A DNA stretch of 22,259 nt, from the NCBI GenBank assembly GCA_025997795.1, contig BNVB01000040.1, positions 1 to 22,259 of the forward strand, written 5' to 3'. The notes beneath the pieces were generated by a model. That model was not told the origin of the DNA. It ran no database searches and saw nothing but the letters and a program-made list of their open reading frames with translations. Shown piece by piece: positions 7,094-14,609 of the stretch. This stretch comes from Spirochaetia bacterium (GTDB lineage Bacteria; Spirochaetota; Spirochaetia; Treponematales; Breznakiellaceae). Positions within the stretch are counted from its first letter, which is position 1. Each line of letters starts with the position of its first letter. The position numbers and the translations under genes were made by a program.

Positions 7094-8415
7094 ATTGCCC
7101 GGTATACTTCGGGAATGTCCGTTTCTTCGATGGCGGCAAAGGTAACCCGGAGGTATTCATCTCCCAAAGCGATGGTGCCAATACCCTTTTTTAAGAGGGT
7201 CTGCCGCAGTTGTTCGACGGCCTTACAGCGAAAGCTCATAAAATAACCGGAATTAAAAGGCAGAACCTGGAGGCCTCTGGGCAGGGGATTTTCTTCGATA
7301 AACCGTTTAACTGCCAGATAACGGCCCCGGAGCATAGCAAAGAATGCCGCTTTATCCGCCTGGGTGGTGGGATCGTTCATCGTTTTAAGGGCCAGGTACT
7401 GGGCGGGGGTGTTGGCGCAGGAAACGGAAGACCGGATTGCTCCTATAAGTTTTTTTTCCAGGGCGGCATAGGAGGCTTCATCCAGACCCTTGGAACCAAA
7501 GCTGACAAAGGCTGTTCTAAAGCCCCAGACATAATCCTCTTTGGTGGGGCCGTCGATCTTTACTGCCAGGACCTTTTCGTGAAGACTGGCAAAACGGCTA
7601 AAGAGCGATTCCTTTATGGTTTTTTCCTCGTAAAAAAGACCAAAGTATGCGTCGTCACAGATTACCAGTACGGGGACTCCGGAAATGGCGGTATCCTTTA
7701 CCAGACGGACCAGTGTATCCGCCTCTGCCGCTGTGGGGGTATAACCCGAGGGGTTCTGGGGAAAGTTAAGGATGATCCGCACCGTACCGGAGGCGGCTTC
7801 TTCTTTTAGGGCTTTTTCAAAAGCTCCTATATCAAGGCCCGAATGTAAACCGGAATCTGTCCCAGAACCAGTAGTTCCGGCGGATTCGGCAAAGAGCGGA
7901 ATTCCCTTAAGCAGCGCCCCCCGGCGTTCGGTAAAAATAAGGCTGTAGTTATCCCACCAGGGGTCTCCTGCCAGCATGGTTTCCCCATGGTCCAGGAACA
8001 GATCGGCGATGTAGGAAATGCCCGAGGCAATTCCCGGTACCACCACGGGGAGGGAAAAATCAGCCTCCTTTAAGGAAGGATTTTTCTGCAGCAGTCCGGT
8101 TTTCCAGGCCAGGCGGAAAACTTCGACCCCGGCGGTGGGGGCATAAACCACGGATTCTTCCGGTTTAAGGCCGGGCAGTTCCCTGGCAAGGGCAGAAAGG
8201 ATAAGCGGCTGGCCGTCATGGAAGGCCATGCCCAGGGTAGCGTTTACCCGGGCAGTTTTTTTTGCCTCCGCCGCCTGGGCAATGATGCCCCGGGGGAAAA
8301 AAAGCCGCCGCCCCAGGGCGGATAAAAAAGGCCCGGCGGAACTTTTGTCCAGAATTGAGTTAAGTTCAAGGGCAAGGGGATTTATTGCAGCCTCATGTTT
8401 CATAAGTGTAACCAT
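7078..8415 (-). CDS. PLP-dependent aminotransferase, class I/II (fold type I)
   Basis: The 445-residue product has the fold type I landmarks in order: FPQNPSGYTPT (218-228, the Asn-Pro-Ser/Thr-Gly cofactor motif), CDDAYFG (253-259) with Asp254 and Tyr257 expected to contact PLP, and AVKIDGPTKEDYVWGFR (284-300) with Lys292 as probable Schiff-base lysine and Arg300 near the phosphate. The C-terminal LRVTFAA probably supplies the substrate-carboxylate Arg. The substrate is not clear; the family includes aspartate, alanine and aromatic aminotransferases. A Gly/Ser/Thr-rich segment (GTTGSGTDSGLHSG, 180-193) is an odd insertion. Two near starts exist, Met1 and Met5. It is divergent from smr and convergent with the Rpn-type gene. 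Confidence 0.88.
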   Translation of the reverse strand: MVTLMKHEAAINPLALELNSILDKSSAGPFLSALGRRLFFPRGIIAQAAEAKKTARVNATLGMAFHDGQPLILSALARELPGLKPEESVVYAPTAGVEVFRLAWKTGLLQKNPSLKEADFSLPVVVPGIASGISYIADLFLDHGETMLAGDPWWDNYSLIFTERRGALLKGIPLFAESAGTTGSGTDSGLHSGLDIGAFEKALKEEAASGTVRIILNFPQNPSGYTPTAAEADTLVRLVKDTAISGVPVLVICDDAYFGLFYEEKTIKESLFSRFASLHEKVLAVKIDGPTKEDYVWGFRTAFVSFGSKGLDEASYAALEKKLIGAIRSSVSCANTPAQYLALKTMNDPTTQADKAAFFAMLRGRYLAVKRFIEENPLPRGLQVLPFNSGYFMSFRCKAVEQLRQTLLKKGIGTIALGDEYLRVTFAAIEETDIPEVYRAIYSSV

Positions 8416-8441
8416 ACCGCTTCTTTAGGCATTTTAACAAG

Positions 8442-8867
8442 ATGGATTTTGAAAAAATATTGAACCAGTGGGACAAAACCGCCGGTCCGGTTTACGATAA
8501 AGACGCTGAACTAACCCTGGGAGCGGAAACCGAATCCGCCGCAGTCCGGCGAAGGCGTCTTTTGCGGAAAAGTCCCGATGCGGTAATTGACCTCCACGGC
8601 CTTACCAGGGACAAAGCCTGGGATACCCTTACCGTCTTTTTTGGCGATGCAAGGAACAATGCCCTGGAAAAACTCCTGGTGATCCACGGTAAAGGAAACC
8701 ATTCCGGAGAAAACGAAAGCGCCGGGGACACCGAGCGCGAAACCGGGGTTCTTAAGCGAACAGTCCGGGATTTTATTGAACGCTGCCCCTTTGCGGGCGA
8801 AAGCGGCTATGGTAATGCCGCCGCGGGAGGCAGCGGATCAACCTGGGTATTGCTAAAAAATCATTAA
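8442..8867 (+). CDS. Smr-domain protein
   Basis: This 141-residue protein consists mainly of an Smr domain, as in the C-terminus of MutS2 and in small stand-alone endonucleases or RNA-binding proteins. Visible motifs are AVIDLHGLT (47-55) and LLVIHGKGNHS (78-88), then GVLKRTVRDFIE (102-113) and the closing STWVLLK strand (133-139). The loop after HGKG carries an unusually long acidic insert (GENESAGDTERET). A charged N-terminal helix (VRRRRLLRK, 35-43) precedes the domain. Nuclease activity on branched DNA or collided ribosomal mRNA is known in the family; which applies here is not determinable. No Shine-Dalgarno is obvious. The stop codon lies inside the first copy of the 26-nt repeat. Confidence 0.87.
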   Translation: MDFEKILNQWDKTAGPVYDKDAELTLGAETESAAVRRRRLLRKSPDAVIDLHGLTRDKAWDTLTVFFGDARNNALEKLLVIHGKGNHSGENESAGDTERETGVLKRTVRDFIERCPFAGESGYGNAAAGGSGSTWVLLKNH

Positions 8868-8922
8868 ATTACAGCTCGAACGTTAGAGAGAGCCTGTCAT
8901 TAAATTACAGCTCGAACGTTAG
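8861..8922. repeat. Two tandem copies of a 26-nt sequence between smr and infA
   Basis: Exact copies at 8861-8886 and 8897-8922 begin TCATTAAATTACAGCTCG and end AACGTTAG, separated by 10 nt. The first covers the smr stop codon and the second ends 5 nt before the infA stop. No hairpin or T run within them marks them as terminators. Confidence 0.9.
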
Positions 8923-8927
8923 GGAGA

Positions 8928-9152
8928 TTAGCGTTCCCGGTAGATAATGCGGCCCCGGTTTAAGTCGTAGGGAGAAAGAGCAACGCGGACCCGGTCGCCT
9001 GGCACAATACGGATATAGTGCTTACGCATCTTGCCGGAAAGGTGGGCTAGAATAAGGTGTCCGTTCTGGTTGTCCAGTTCAATTCTGAACATGGTATTGG
9101 GAAGGGCTTCTTTAACCACCCCTTCTACTTCTATCGCTTCTTCTTTGGCCAC
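8928..9152 (-). CDS. infA: Translation initiation factor IF-1
   Basis: IF-1 is an OB-fold protein that binds the ribosomal A site during initiation. The product reads VAKEEAIEVEGVVKEALPNT, then FRIELDNQNGHLILAHLSGK and KMRKHYIRIVPGDRVRVALS, and ends in DLNRGRIIYRER, which is diagnostic. I start at GTG 9152-9150 because AKEE matches the usual N-terminus and GGAGG (9161-9157) sits just upstream; the longer frame to 9251 has no IF-1-like residues. Length is then 74 residues against the usual 72, the difference being a QN insertion before NGH. It is isolated from ribosomal protein operons and is flanked on both sides by short repeats. Confidence 0.97.
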   Translation of the reverse strand: MAKEEAIEVEGVVKEALPNTMFRIELDNQNGHLILAHLSGKMRKHYIRIVPGDRVRVALSPYDLNRGRIIYRER

Positions 9153-9170
9153 AAAGCCTCCGTTGGTACT

Positions 9171-9200
9171 AGGGTAGCTTATAAAGAAGAAAGTTGTCAA
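9171..9200 (-). promoter_or_regulatory. Candidate infA promoter
   Basis: A perfect TTGACA lies on the minus strand at 9200-9195, inside the first 24-nt repeat. A poor -10, TACCCT (9176-9171), follows at 18 nt; TATAAG (9183-9178) is a better hexamer but only 11 nt away. The -35 is clear and the -10 is not. Confidence 0.35.
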
Positions 9201-9210
9201 TGCCGCCGGC
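9187..9210. repeat. 24-nt direct repeat, copy 1, left of the toxin-antitoxin cassette
   Basis: The sequence starts AAGAAAGTTGTCAATG and ends CCGCCGGC. It is identical to 9938-9961 and includes the TTGACA assigned to infA on the minus strand. Confidence 0.95.
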
Positions 9211-9230
9211 GTACTATGGCGGTTTTTCCC

Positions 9231-9259
9231 TTCACAGTTCACCCTTTTCATGCTATACT
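9231..9259 (+). promoter_or_regulatory. Promoter of the toxin-antitoxin operon
   Basis: TTCACA (9231-9236), a 17-nt spacer and TATACT (9254-9259), with TG one base ahead of the -10, form a good sigma-70-type promoter. The antitoxin ATG at 9269 lies only 9 nt beyond the -10, so the leader would be 0-3 nt. Confidence 0.6.
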
Positions 9260-9268
9260 TACCTCATA

Positions 9269-9631
9269 ATGACCATTGAACAAACTGTTGAGATACCCGC
9301 CAGCCCGCCAACAGACGGCACGCGAAACATTGAGCGTGTAGACGAACAAATGCCGCATGGCGTAGGCCCACTTAATGCCGCAGTTACCGTAAATGCAACA
9401 GGCCGATGGCTGACGATTAAGGTTCCCTACGAAGTACCGGCGGGGAAGACTATACTCACCTTTACACCGGCGGCTGATGACTACGTGTGCCCCCATTGCG
9501 GCAAGACGGAGCATATTCCCAATGCCGTTACCATTGCGGCCATGGAAGAGGGAGACGCCATACTGCGGGGGGAAATCCCGGCCAAGCGCTACAAGTCCGT
9601 TGATGAATTCTGGAAAGATCTGAATTTGTAA
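9269..9631 (+). CDS. Antitoxin partner of YafQ, with RelB-like C-terminus and CxxC motif
   Basis: The chosen ATG starts MTIEQTVEIPA; an open extension to 9194 begins inside the 24-nt repeat and is not protein-like. The 120-residue product lacks a recognisable ribbon-helix-helix at its N-terminus, unlike typical RelB/DinJ. It has a beta-rich segment WLTIKVPYEVPAGKTILTFT (47-66), then CPHCGKTEH (74-82), a possible metal knuckle. The tail (AMEEGDAILRGEIPAKRYKS then VDEFWKDL, 91-118) resembles the toxin-neutralising end of RelB-type antitoxins. It sits 3 nt upstream of the toxin, the usual antitoxin-first order, and probably represses their promoter. Identity as antitoxin rests mainly on position and this tail. 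Confidence 0.75.
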   Translation: MTIEQTVEIPASPPTDGTRNIERVDEQMPHGVGPLNAAVTVNATGRWLTIKVPYEVPAGKTILTFTPAADDYVCPHCGKTEHIPNAVTIAAMEEGDAILRGEIPAKRYKSVDEFWKDLNL

Positions 9632-9634
9632 ACC

Positions 9635-9907
9635 ATGCTTGATCCTGTCAATTCCGGCCAATTCAAGAAAGATGCCCAAATAATGCAGCGCCGCGGCAAA
9701 GACATGGCTAAACTGCGGGAAGTTATCGATCTTATTACTGCGGAACAACCACTGCCGCCAAAGTATCGGAACCACGGGTTGTACGGTAATTGGGCGGGTA
9801 AATCCGAATGTCATATTCAGGGGGACTGGGTATTGATATATCGCATTGATCCGGCGGCTAAAATCGTTGTCTTTCACCGTACCGGGACCCACTCCGATTT
9901 GTTCTGA
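9635..9907 (+). CDS. YafQ family mRNA interferase toxin
   Basis: The 90-residue product aligns along its whole length with Escherichia coli YafQ, a ribosome-dependent endoribonuclease of the RelE superfamily. The residues known to matter there have equivalents here: His47 (RNHGL), His60 and Asp64-Trp65 (ECHIQGDW), Arg82 and His86 (HRTGTHSDLF) and the terminal Phe90. Nothing suggests inactivation. It follows the antitoxin stop after 3 nt without its own strong Shine-Dalgarno, so it is likely translationally coupled. The pair ends about 30 nt before the second 24-nt direct repeat. Confidence 0.92.
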   Translation: MLDPVNSGQFKKDAQIMQRRGKDMAKLREVIDLITAEQPLPPKYRNHGLYGNWAGKSECHIQGDWVLIYRIDPAAKIVVFHRTGTHSDLF

Positions 9908-9937
9908 CTACATCGTTTCTGTCTTTACGCTTCCCTT

Positions 9938-9961
9938 AAGAAAGTTGTCAATGCCGCCGGC
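9938..9961. repeat. 24-nt direct repeat, copy 2, right of the toxin-antitoxin cassette
   Basis: Identical to 9187-9210 and in the same orientation, 751 nt downstream. It ends 35 nt before the rarD -10 element. Confidence 0.95.
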
Positions 9962-9996
9962 AGCAAGCCGACATAGCCGTAAGTTATGTATCCGGT

Positions 9997-10009
9997 TATA
10001 CTAAACTCG
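9997..10009 (+). promoter_or_regulatory. -10 element of rarD placed for a leaderless transcript
   Basis: TATACT at 9997-10002 followed by AAACTC and the GTG start at 10009 gives the same 6-nt spacing as uvrB. The -35 region (TAGCCG at 9974-9979) is weak and no Shine-Dalgarno is present. Confidence 0.5.
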
Positions 10010-10899
10010 TGGATCCCATAAAAAAAGGCGTGTTTTTTGCCGTAGCATCTTATGTAAGCTGGGGTTTACTCCCCCTCTACTGGCATCTCTTAAACTTTAC
10101 CAGTCCTTTCCATATTCTTGGCAGCAGAATTGTTTTTTCACTGGTGTTTACCGCATTGGTCTTGTTTGCCTCCGGAAATACCCGGTGGATACGGCTGCTT
10201 ACAGAAAAACGAAGCCGGCTCTATACCATTGGTATGGGGTTTGTTCTTGCCTTAAACTGGGGGCTGTATATCCAGGCGGTTAATACCGGCCATACCATTG
10301 ATGCGTCCCTGGGGTATTACATAAATCCCCTGGTGGTGGTAGTGCTGGGGCTTATCTTTCTGGGAGAAAAACTTACCGTACTCCAGTGGATTGCCTTTGG
10401 CCTTGCGTCCCTGGGGGTAGTGCTGCTTACGGTGTTTTCCGGAGTGTTTCCCTGGATTGCCCTGCTGTTGGCCCTTAGCTTTGGTCTTTACGGCCTTATT
10501 AAAAAGAAAAGTTCCGGCGGTGTTTTGGAAGCCCTGGGGGCGGAAACCCTGGCAGCTTTTCCCCTGGGACTGGCCCTGCTTTTTTTTACGCCGTATCCGG
10601 CGCCGGATACGGCAGCGCTTGCTTTGCTTTCGTTCCGGCAATGGGCCCTGCTGGTTTCTACCGGGGTGATTACGGCGATTCCTCTTTTAACGTTTGCCAG
10701 GGGAGCAAAACTCCTTCCGCTGGCAACGGTGGGGTTTCTTCAGTTTATTCAGCCCACGATCCTTTTTTTTATGAGTGTCTTTGCCTTTGGCGAACCATTC
10801 CCGCTGCGGAACCTGTGGGCCTTTGGCTGCATCTGGGCTGCGGTGGTTTTGTATTGTCTTTCGCTGCGAAAGAAGTATAAAATTCACCATGAACGGTGA
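10009..10899 (+). CDS. rarD: RarD-type EamA/DMT family transporter
   Basis: The 296-residue protein is very hydrophobic with about ten membrane segments, consistent with two EamA repeats of the drug/metabolite transporter superfamily. Typical RarD features are the N-terminal KGVFFAVASYVSWGLLPLYW (6-25), the NWGLYIQAVNTGHTIDASLG stretch, the YINPLVVVVLGLIFLGEKL motif ending the first repeat and the IQPTILFFMSVFAFGEPF segment near the end. The substrate is unknown; RarD was named for chloramphenicol-resistance association. The start codon is GTG; no later Met gives a complete first helix. The stop codon overlaps the mrfA start by 11 nt, so these genes are probably co-transcribed. Confidence 0.9.
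   Translation: MDPIKKGVFFAVASYVSWGLLPLYWHLLNFTSPFHILGSRIVFSLVFTALVLFASGNTRWIRLLTEKRSRLYTIGMGFVLALNWGLYIQAVNTGHTIDASLGYYINPLVVVVLGLIFLGEKLTVLQWIAFGLASLGVVLLTVFSGVFPWIALLLALSFGLYGLIKKKSSGGVLEALGAETLAAFPLGLALLFFTPYPAPDTAALALLSFRQWALLVSTGVITAIPLLTFARGAKLLPLATVGFLQFIQPTILFFMSVFAFGEPFPLRNLWAFGCIWAAVVLYCLSLRKKYKIHHER
10854..10889 (+). promoter_or_regulatory. Possible internal promoter of mrfA, leaderless type
   Basis: TTGTCT (10854-10859), a 16-nt spacer and TATAAA (10876-10881) end 7 nt before the mrfA ATG at 10889. All of it lies within the rarD coding sequence, and there is no good Shine-Dalgarno. Confidence 0.35.
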
Positions 10900-13213
10900 A
10901 AACCCCCAGGCGGCCCTGGACCAAATCATTGCCAGTCCTGAATTTGCCCCGCATATCGTGGTTAACAAACTTATTCCCGCAGTGGAAGCTTCCTGTGTCC
11001 CTTTTCCCGCGAATTTGGATGAACGAATTGCCGCTGCCCTCCGCAAACGGGGCATAGACCGGCTTTATACCCACCAGGCGGAAGTGTGGGAGCGGGCCCG
11101 AAGCGGTCAAAATGTGGTGGTGGTAACTCCCACGGCGTCGGGGAAAACTCTTTGTTACAACCTTCCTGTCCTCCAGGCCTTGCTGGAGGATCCGGAAGGG
11201 CGGGCCCTCTACCTTTTTCCCACCAAGGCCCTTTCCCAGGACCAGCAGGCGGAATTGGGGGAGGTAACGGGTTTGGATCTTCCCGTTAAAACCGTTACCT
11301 ACGACGGCGATACGCCGGGAAGCCTCCGGATTGCCGCTCGTGATTCGGGACGGATCGTAATCAGTAATCCCGATATGCTCCATGCGGGGATACTGCCCAA
11401 TCATCCCAAGTGGATCAAGTTTTTTTCGCGCCTCAAGTTTATTGTTATAGACGAAGCCCACGCCTACCGGGGTGTATTGGGAAGCCATGTTGCCAATGTA
11501 ATCCGGCGGCTTCGCCGTATCGCCGCTTTTTATGGCGCCGCTCCCCGGTTTATCCTTTGTTCCGCCACTATTGCCAATCCCCGTGAATTGGGGGAGGCCC
11601 TTATTGGGGAGAATCTGGTCCTGGTGGACAAAAATGGCGCTCCCCGGGGCGAAAAGCGGGTAATCCTCTACAATCCGCCCCTCTTGGACCCCGCTCAGGG
11701 GATACGCAAATCTTCCATGACCGAAAGCCGCCGGTGGATGACAGCGCTGCTTCGGGGCGGCATCAAAACAATTCTCTTTGCCCATTCCCGGATCAAAACC
11801 GAAGTGGCCGCCTCTTATGTGAACGAGGACCTGGCAAATCTTTATACCAACAACAGCGGAATCCGGGTGGAACCCTACCGGGGCGGCCTGCTTCCCAACG
11901 AACGCCGGGAGATAGAGCGGGGCCTTAGGGAAGGAACCATCCGGGGAGTGGTGAGTACCAATGCCCTGGAGTTGGGGATTGATATCGGCGGGCTTGATGC
12001 TTCGGTGGTGGCGGGTTTTCCCGGTTCGTTCAACAGTTTTTGGCAGCAGTCGGGCAGGGCAGGGCGGCGGGGCGGAACCTCGGTTTCGGTTTTTGTCGCT
12101 TCTTCCAGCCCGGTGGATCAGTTTATCATGAACGACCCTGACTGGTTTTTTGGCAAAGGCGCCGAAGAGGCCCGGATCGATCCGGACAATCCCTACATCC
12201 TTACGGATCATGTTAAGTGCGGCTGTTTTGAACTGCCCTTCCGGGATACGGAAATTACGGAAGCGGTAGGAGATGTCCTTTCATACCTTGAGGAAGACGG
12301 TATAGTCCGCCATACCGCGGGGAACGGAACGGCGGAAAATGCCGGACGCTGGCACTGGTCGGATCGTTCTTTCCCGGCAGAGGGGATAAGCCTCCGTTCT
12401 GCGACGGCAGACAATGTGGTGATCATCGACCTAACCAACGGAAGGAATGCCGTTATCGGCGAAATGGACCGGCCCAGCGCCCGGGAGCTTGTTTTTAAAA
12501 ACGCCGTTTATATCCACCGGGGCCGGCAGTATCTGGTGGAAGAGCTGGACATAAGCAACCGGAAGTGTCTGGTGCGGGAAGCGGATGTTAATTATTTTAC
12601 CGACGGCCTGGTAAAAACCGACATCAAGGTTCTGAGTGAAGATGAAGAAACTTCAATAAGTGCCTCGAATGAAACGGGGAATAGTACTATGGCTGCCAAA
12701 ATGGTGATAGGTGACGTGCTGGTTCGTTCACAGGTTTCCAAGTTTAAGAAGATCCGTTTTCGTACCCACGAAAATATTGGTTATGGCGATATAGACCTGG
12801 GAGAAGAAGAAATGCAGACCCGTGCATTGATGATCCTTTTTCCCCAGGAAAGCGCCGCCGGGGCCGTTCTAACTTCCATGGACGAAGAAGAAGCGGGCTC
12901 GGTTCTTTCCGGAGCGGGAACCCTGGTACGGCATATTGCCCCGGTGTACCTGCTTTGCGATCCCCGGGATCTGGGCATAGCCGAACGGGTCCGGGACCCC
13001 CACTTTGCTTTTCCCGCTCTTTTCATCTACGACAAATATCCCGGCGGTACGGGTCTTGCCGAAGCCCTTGCGGGAAAAATCCGGGACGTGTTCGCCGCCG
13101 CCCGCCGGGCAGCGGCGGATTGTCCCTGTGCCGGCGGCTGTCCTTCCTGTGTCGGTCCCGAGAGCGACAAGGCCGGTACCTTACGCCTGCTTACGGCGCT
13201 GACAGCTCCATAA
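10889..13213 (+). CDS. mrfA: MrfA-type DEAD/DEAH-box DNA helicase with C-terminal four-cysteine zinc site
   Basis: I start at ATG 10889; an open extension to 10775 lies within rarD and lacks homology. The 774-residue product has a THQ Q-motif (61-63), Walker A TPTASGKT (80-87), DEAH (188-191), the SAT motif in CSATIANP, and motif VI QQSGRAGRRGG. Residues 745-754 carry C-x-C-x3-C-x2-C (CPCAGGCPSC), the same spacing as the zinc-binding Cys of Bacillus subtilis MrfA (formerly YprA). MrfA is a superfamily 2 helicase acting with the exonuclease MrfB in mitomycin C damage repair independent of UvrABC. The next gene is an MrfB homologue overlapping by one base, which strongly supports the assignment. 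The 11-nt overlap with rarD suggests shared transcription. Confidence 0.9.
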   Translation: MNGENPQAALDQIIASPEFAPHIVVNKLIPAVEASCVPFPANLDERIAAALRKRGIDRLYTHQAEVWERARSGQNVVVVTPTASGKTLCYNLPVLQALLEDPEGRALYLFPTKALSQDQQAELGEVTGLDLPVKTVTYDGDTPGSLRIAARDSGRIVISNPDMLHAGILPNHPKWIKFFSRLKFIVIDEAHAYRGVLGSHVANVIRRLRRIAAFYGAAPRFILCSATIANPRELGEALIGENLVLVDKNGAPRGEKRVILYNPPLLDPAQGIRKSSMTESRRWMTALLRGGIKTILFAHSRIKTEVAASYVNEDLANLYTNNSGIRVEPYRGGLLPNERREIERGLREGTIRGVVSTNALELGIDIGGLDASVVAGFPGSFNSFWQQSGRAGRRGGTSVSVFVASSSPVDQFIMNDPDWFFGKGAEEARIDPDNPYILTDHVKCGCFELPFRDTEITEAVGDVLSYLEEDGIVRHTAGNGTAENAGRWHWSDRSFPAEGISLRSATADNVVIIDLTNGRNAVIGEMDRPSARELVFKNAVYIHRGRQYLVEELDISNRKCLVREADVNYFTDGLVKTDIKVLSEDEETSISASNETGNSTMAAKMVIGDVLVRSQVSKFKKIRFRTHENIGYGDIDLGEEEMQTRALMILFPQESAAGAVLTSMDEEEAGSVLSGAGTLVRHIAPVYLLCDPRDLGIAERVRDPHFAFPALFIYDKYPGGTGLAEALAGKIRDVFAAARRAAADCPCAGGCPSCVGPESDKAGTLRLLTALTAP

Positions 13214-14601
13214 TGGTTTCCAATCTCCGCGCCCGGCTTGCCCGTTTACGGCAGCAAAGCGAAAAAACGCAGAACATCGCAAAGGCGGCAGGGTCAGGCG
13301 CTGCGGCAGACAGCCCTGGCAGTATTCCGCCGGGCTGGACTCTTTGCGCTTACAAGGTACTGCGCCGTACCTTTACCCTGCCGCTGGATATGCCCGCGGC
13401 ATTGCTGCCGGCAATGCCGACGGTACTGCCGGAAACGCTGCCGCTCCTGATACCGGACCTGAACGGAGATTCCGCCGTTCTGCCAAAGCCCGGGGATTTT
13501 CTTTTCTTTGACCTTGAAACCACCGGTCTTTCCGGCGGGGCGGGGACCGTAGCTTTTCTTGCTGCCTTTGGCCGTTTTATTTTTGATGAACAAAATCAGC
13601 GTTTTACGGATCTTGAACTTACCCAGTTTTTGCTGCTTGATTATCCCGGCGAAGCGGATTTTCTTGAAGCGGTTCTAAGCTTTCAAAAAGATCATCCCGG
13701 TTTTCTTACCACCTATAACGGCAAGGCCTTTGACATTCCCCTGATCAAGACCCGCTGTCTTATGAACGGAATACCGTCTCCCCGTTTTTTCCAGGCAGAT
13801 TTGCTCCACCCTGCCCGGCGGCTCTGGAAACGGATACTCCCCAACTGTTCCCAGGCTACGATTGAAACGGCGGTGCTGGGCCTTGACCGTACCGGGGATC
13901 TGCCGGGGGCTATGGCCCCCGATATCTGGTTTACCTTTTTGCGGTCCGGCGGGGAATTTTTCAGTTCCACTGCCGGGTCTGCGGCGGCGGCTTTGCTGGC
14001 AATCTGTGATCACAATGTAAAGGATATTTTTGGCCTTGCCGGACTGTTCCGGGCCTTTACGGAAATTGCCGCGCTGCCCCTGGAAGCGGTCCGCCGTTTC
14101 CGCTGTGACGGGGAAAATCTGGCACTCCGCTGGCGGAGGGCGTTCATAAAAGCAAGCTCCCGGAGGGACAAAGATACGGCCCGTAAACTGCTGGAAGCGG
14201 CGGCGGAAGTTTATCCCCGGTCTGCACTGCGTTTGGCCTTTGACCAAATTCGCGAAGGCCGCTATGAAGAAGCAAGGACAGTGTTGCAGCGGCTTGGCGG
14301 AACGGAACCCCGGTTTCCGCTAAAACGGGAAACCACCACCAGCAGCGAAGGCGGGAAGGGGACCTGGAAGGTTCCCTGTACCGCCGCTGTCCGGGCGCTG
14401 GCCCTGCGCGCGCTGGCCATAGATGCCGTTAAACGGCTCCAGCGGCCTGACCTGGCGCTCAGCTTCCTTGAAAGGGCGCTGACTCCGCTTCCCGCCGTCC
14501 CGGATATGCCGGATAGACCGCTGCCGCAGGGATTACAGGCGGATCTGGAAAGGCGGCGGGAACAGCTTTGGGGTTACTCAAAGAGACCATCCGCGCTATA
14601 G
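13213..14601 (+). CDS. mrfB: MrfB-type DEDDh exonuclease with C-terminal TPR-like region
   Basis: The ATG at 13213 overlaps the mrfA stop (TAATG), implying coupled translation; the longer frame reaching back to 12955 lies inside mrfA. The 462-residue product has an RNase H-fold exonuclease with all four acidic positions: Asp100 and Glu102 in FFDLETTGLSGGAG, Asp174 in TYNGKAFDIPLI, and His267/Asp271 in CDHNVKDI, as in DEDDh enzymes. FFQADLLHPARRLWK (192-206) is also characteristic of the YprB/MrfB group. The C-terminal part from about 290 is helical with two-helix repeats (LLEAAAEVYPRSALRLAFDQ) that look TPR-like. In B. subtilis, MrfB degrades DNA in the MrfA pathway. Its stop overlaps the -10 proposed for metG. 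Confidence 0.88.
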   Translation: MVSNLRARLARLRQQSEKTQNIAKAAGSGAAADSPGSIPPGWTLCAYKVLRRTFTLPLDMPAALLPAMPTVLPETLPLLIPDLNGDSAVLPKPGDFLFFDLETTGLSGGAGTVAFLAAFGRFIFDEQNQRFTDLELTQFLLLDYPGEADFLEAVLSFQKDHPGFLTTYNGKAFDIPLIKTRCLMNGIPSPRFFQADLLHPARRLWKRILPNCSQATIETAVLGLDRTGDLPGAMAPDIWFTFLRSGGEFFSSTAGSAAAALLAICDHNVKDIFGLAGLFRAFTEIAALPLEAVRRFRCDGENLALRWRRAFIKASSRRDKDTARKLLEAAAEVYPRSALRLAFDQIREGRYEEARTVLQRLGGTEPRFPLKRETTTSSEGGKGTWKVPCTAAVRALALRALAIDAVKRLQRPDLALSFLERALTPLPAVPDMPDRPLPQGLQADLERRREQLWGYSKRPSAL

Positions 14602-14609
14602 TAGTTTTA
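14597..14609 (+). promoter_or_regulatory. -10 element of metG placed for a leaderless transcript
   Basis: TATAGT at 14597-14602 covers the mrfB stop codon and ends exactly six bases before the metG ATG at 14609. No Shine-Dalgarno is present; the -35 region (TTACTC at 14574-14579) is weak. Confidence 0.45.

Noticed and set aside
8861..8922. CRISPR-like array
   Set aside because: Only two repeats with a 10-nt spacer, no cas genes; a simple tandem duplication fits better.
9194..9268. N-terminal extension of the antitoxin and, on the other strand, of IF-1
   Set aside because: Both extensions run through the 24-nt repeat and promoter sequences and match nothing; the shorter starts have better signals and family alignment.
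10769..12211. 480-codon minus-strand open frame opposite mrfA
   Set aside because: Antisense shadow of the helicase gene, with no family motif.
12955..13212. 86-codon N-terminal extension of mrfB
   Set aside because: It lies entirely inside mrfA in another frame; the ATG overlapping the mrfA stop is the natural coupled start.
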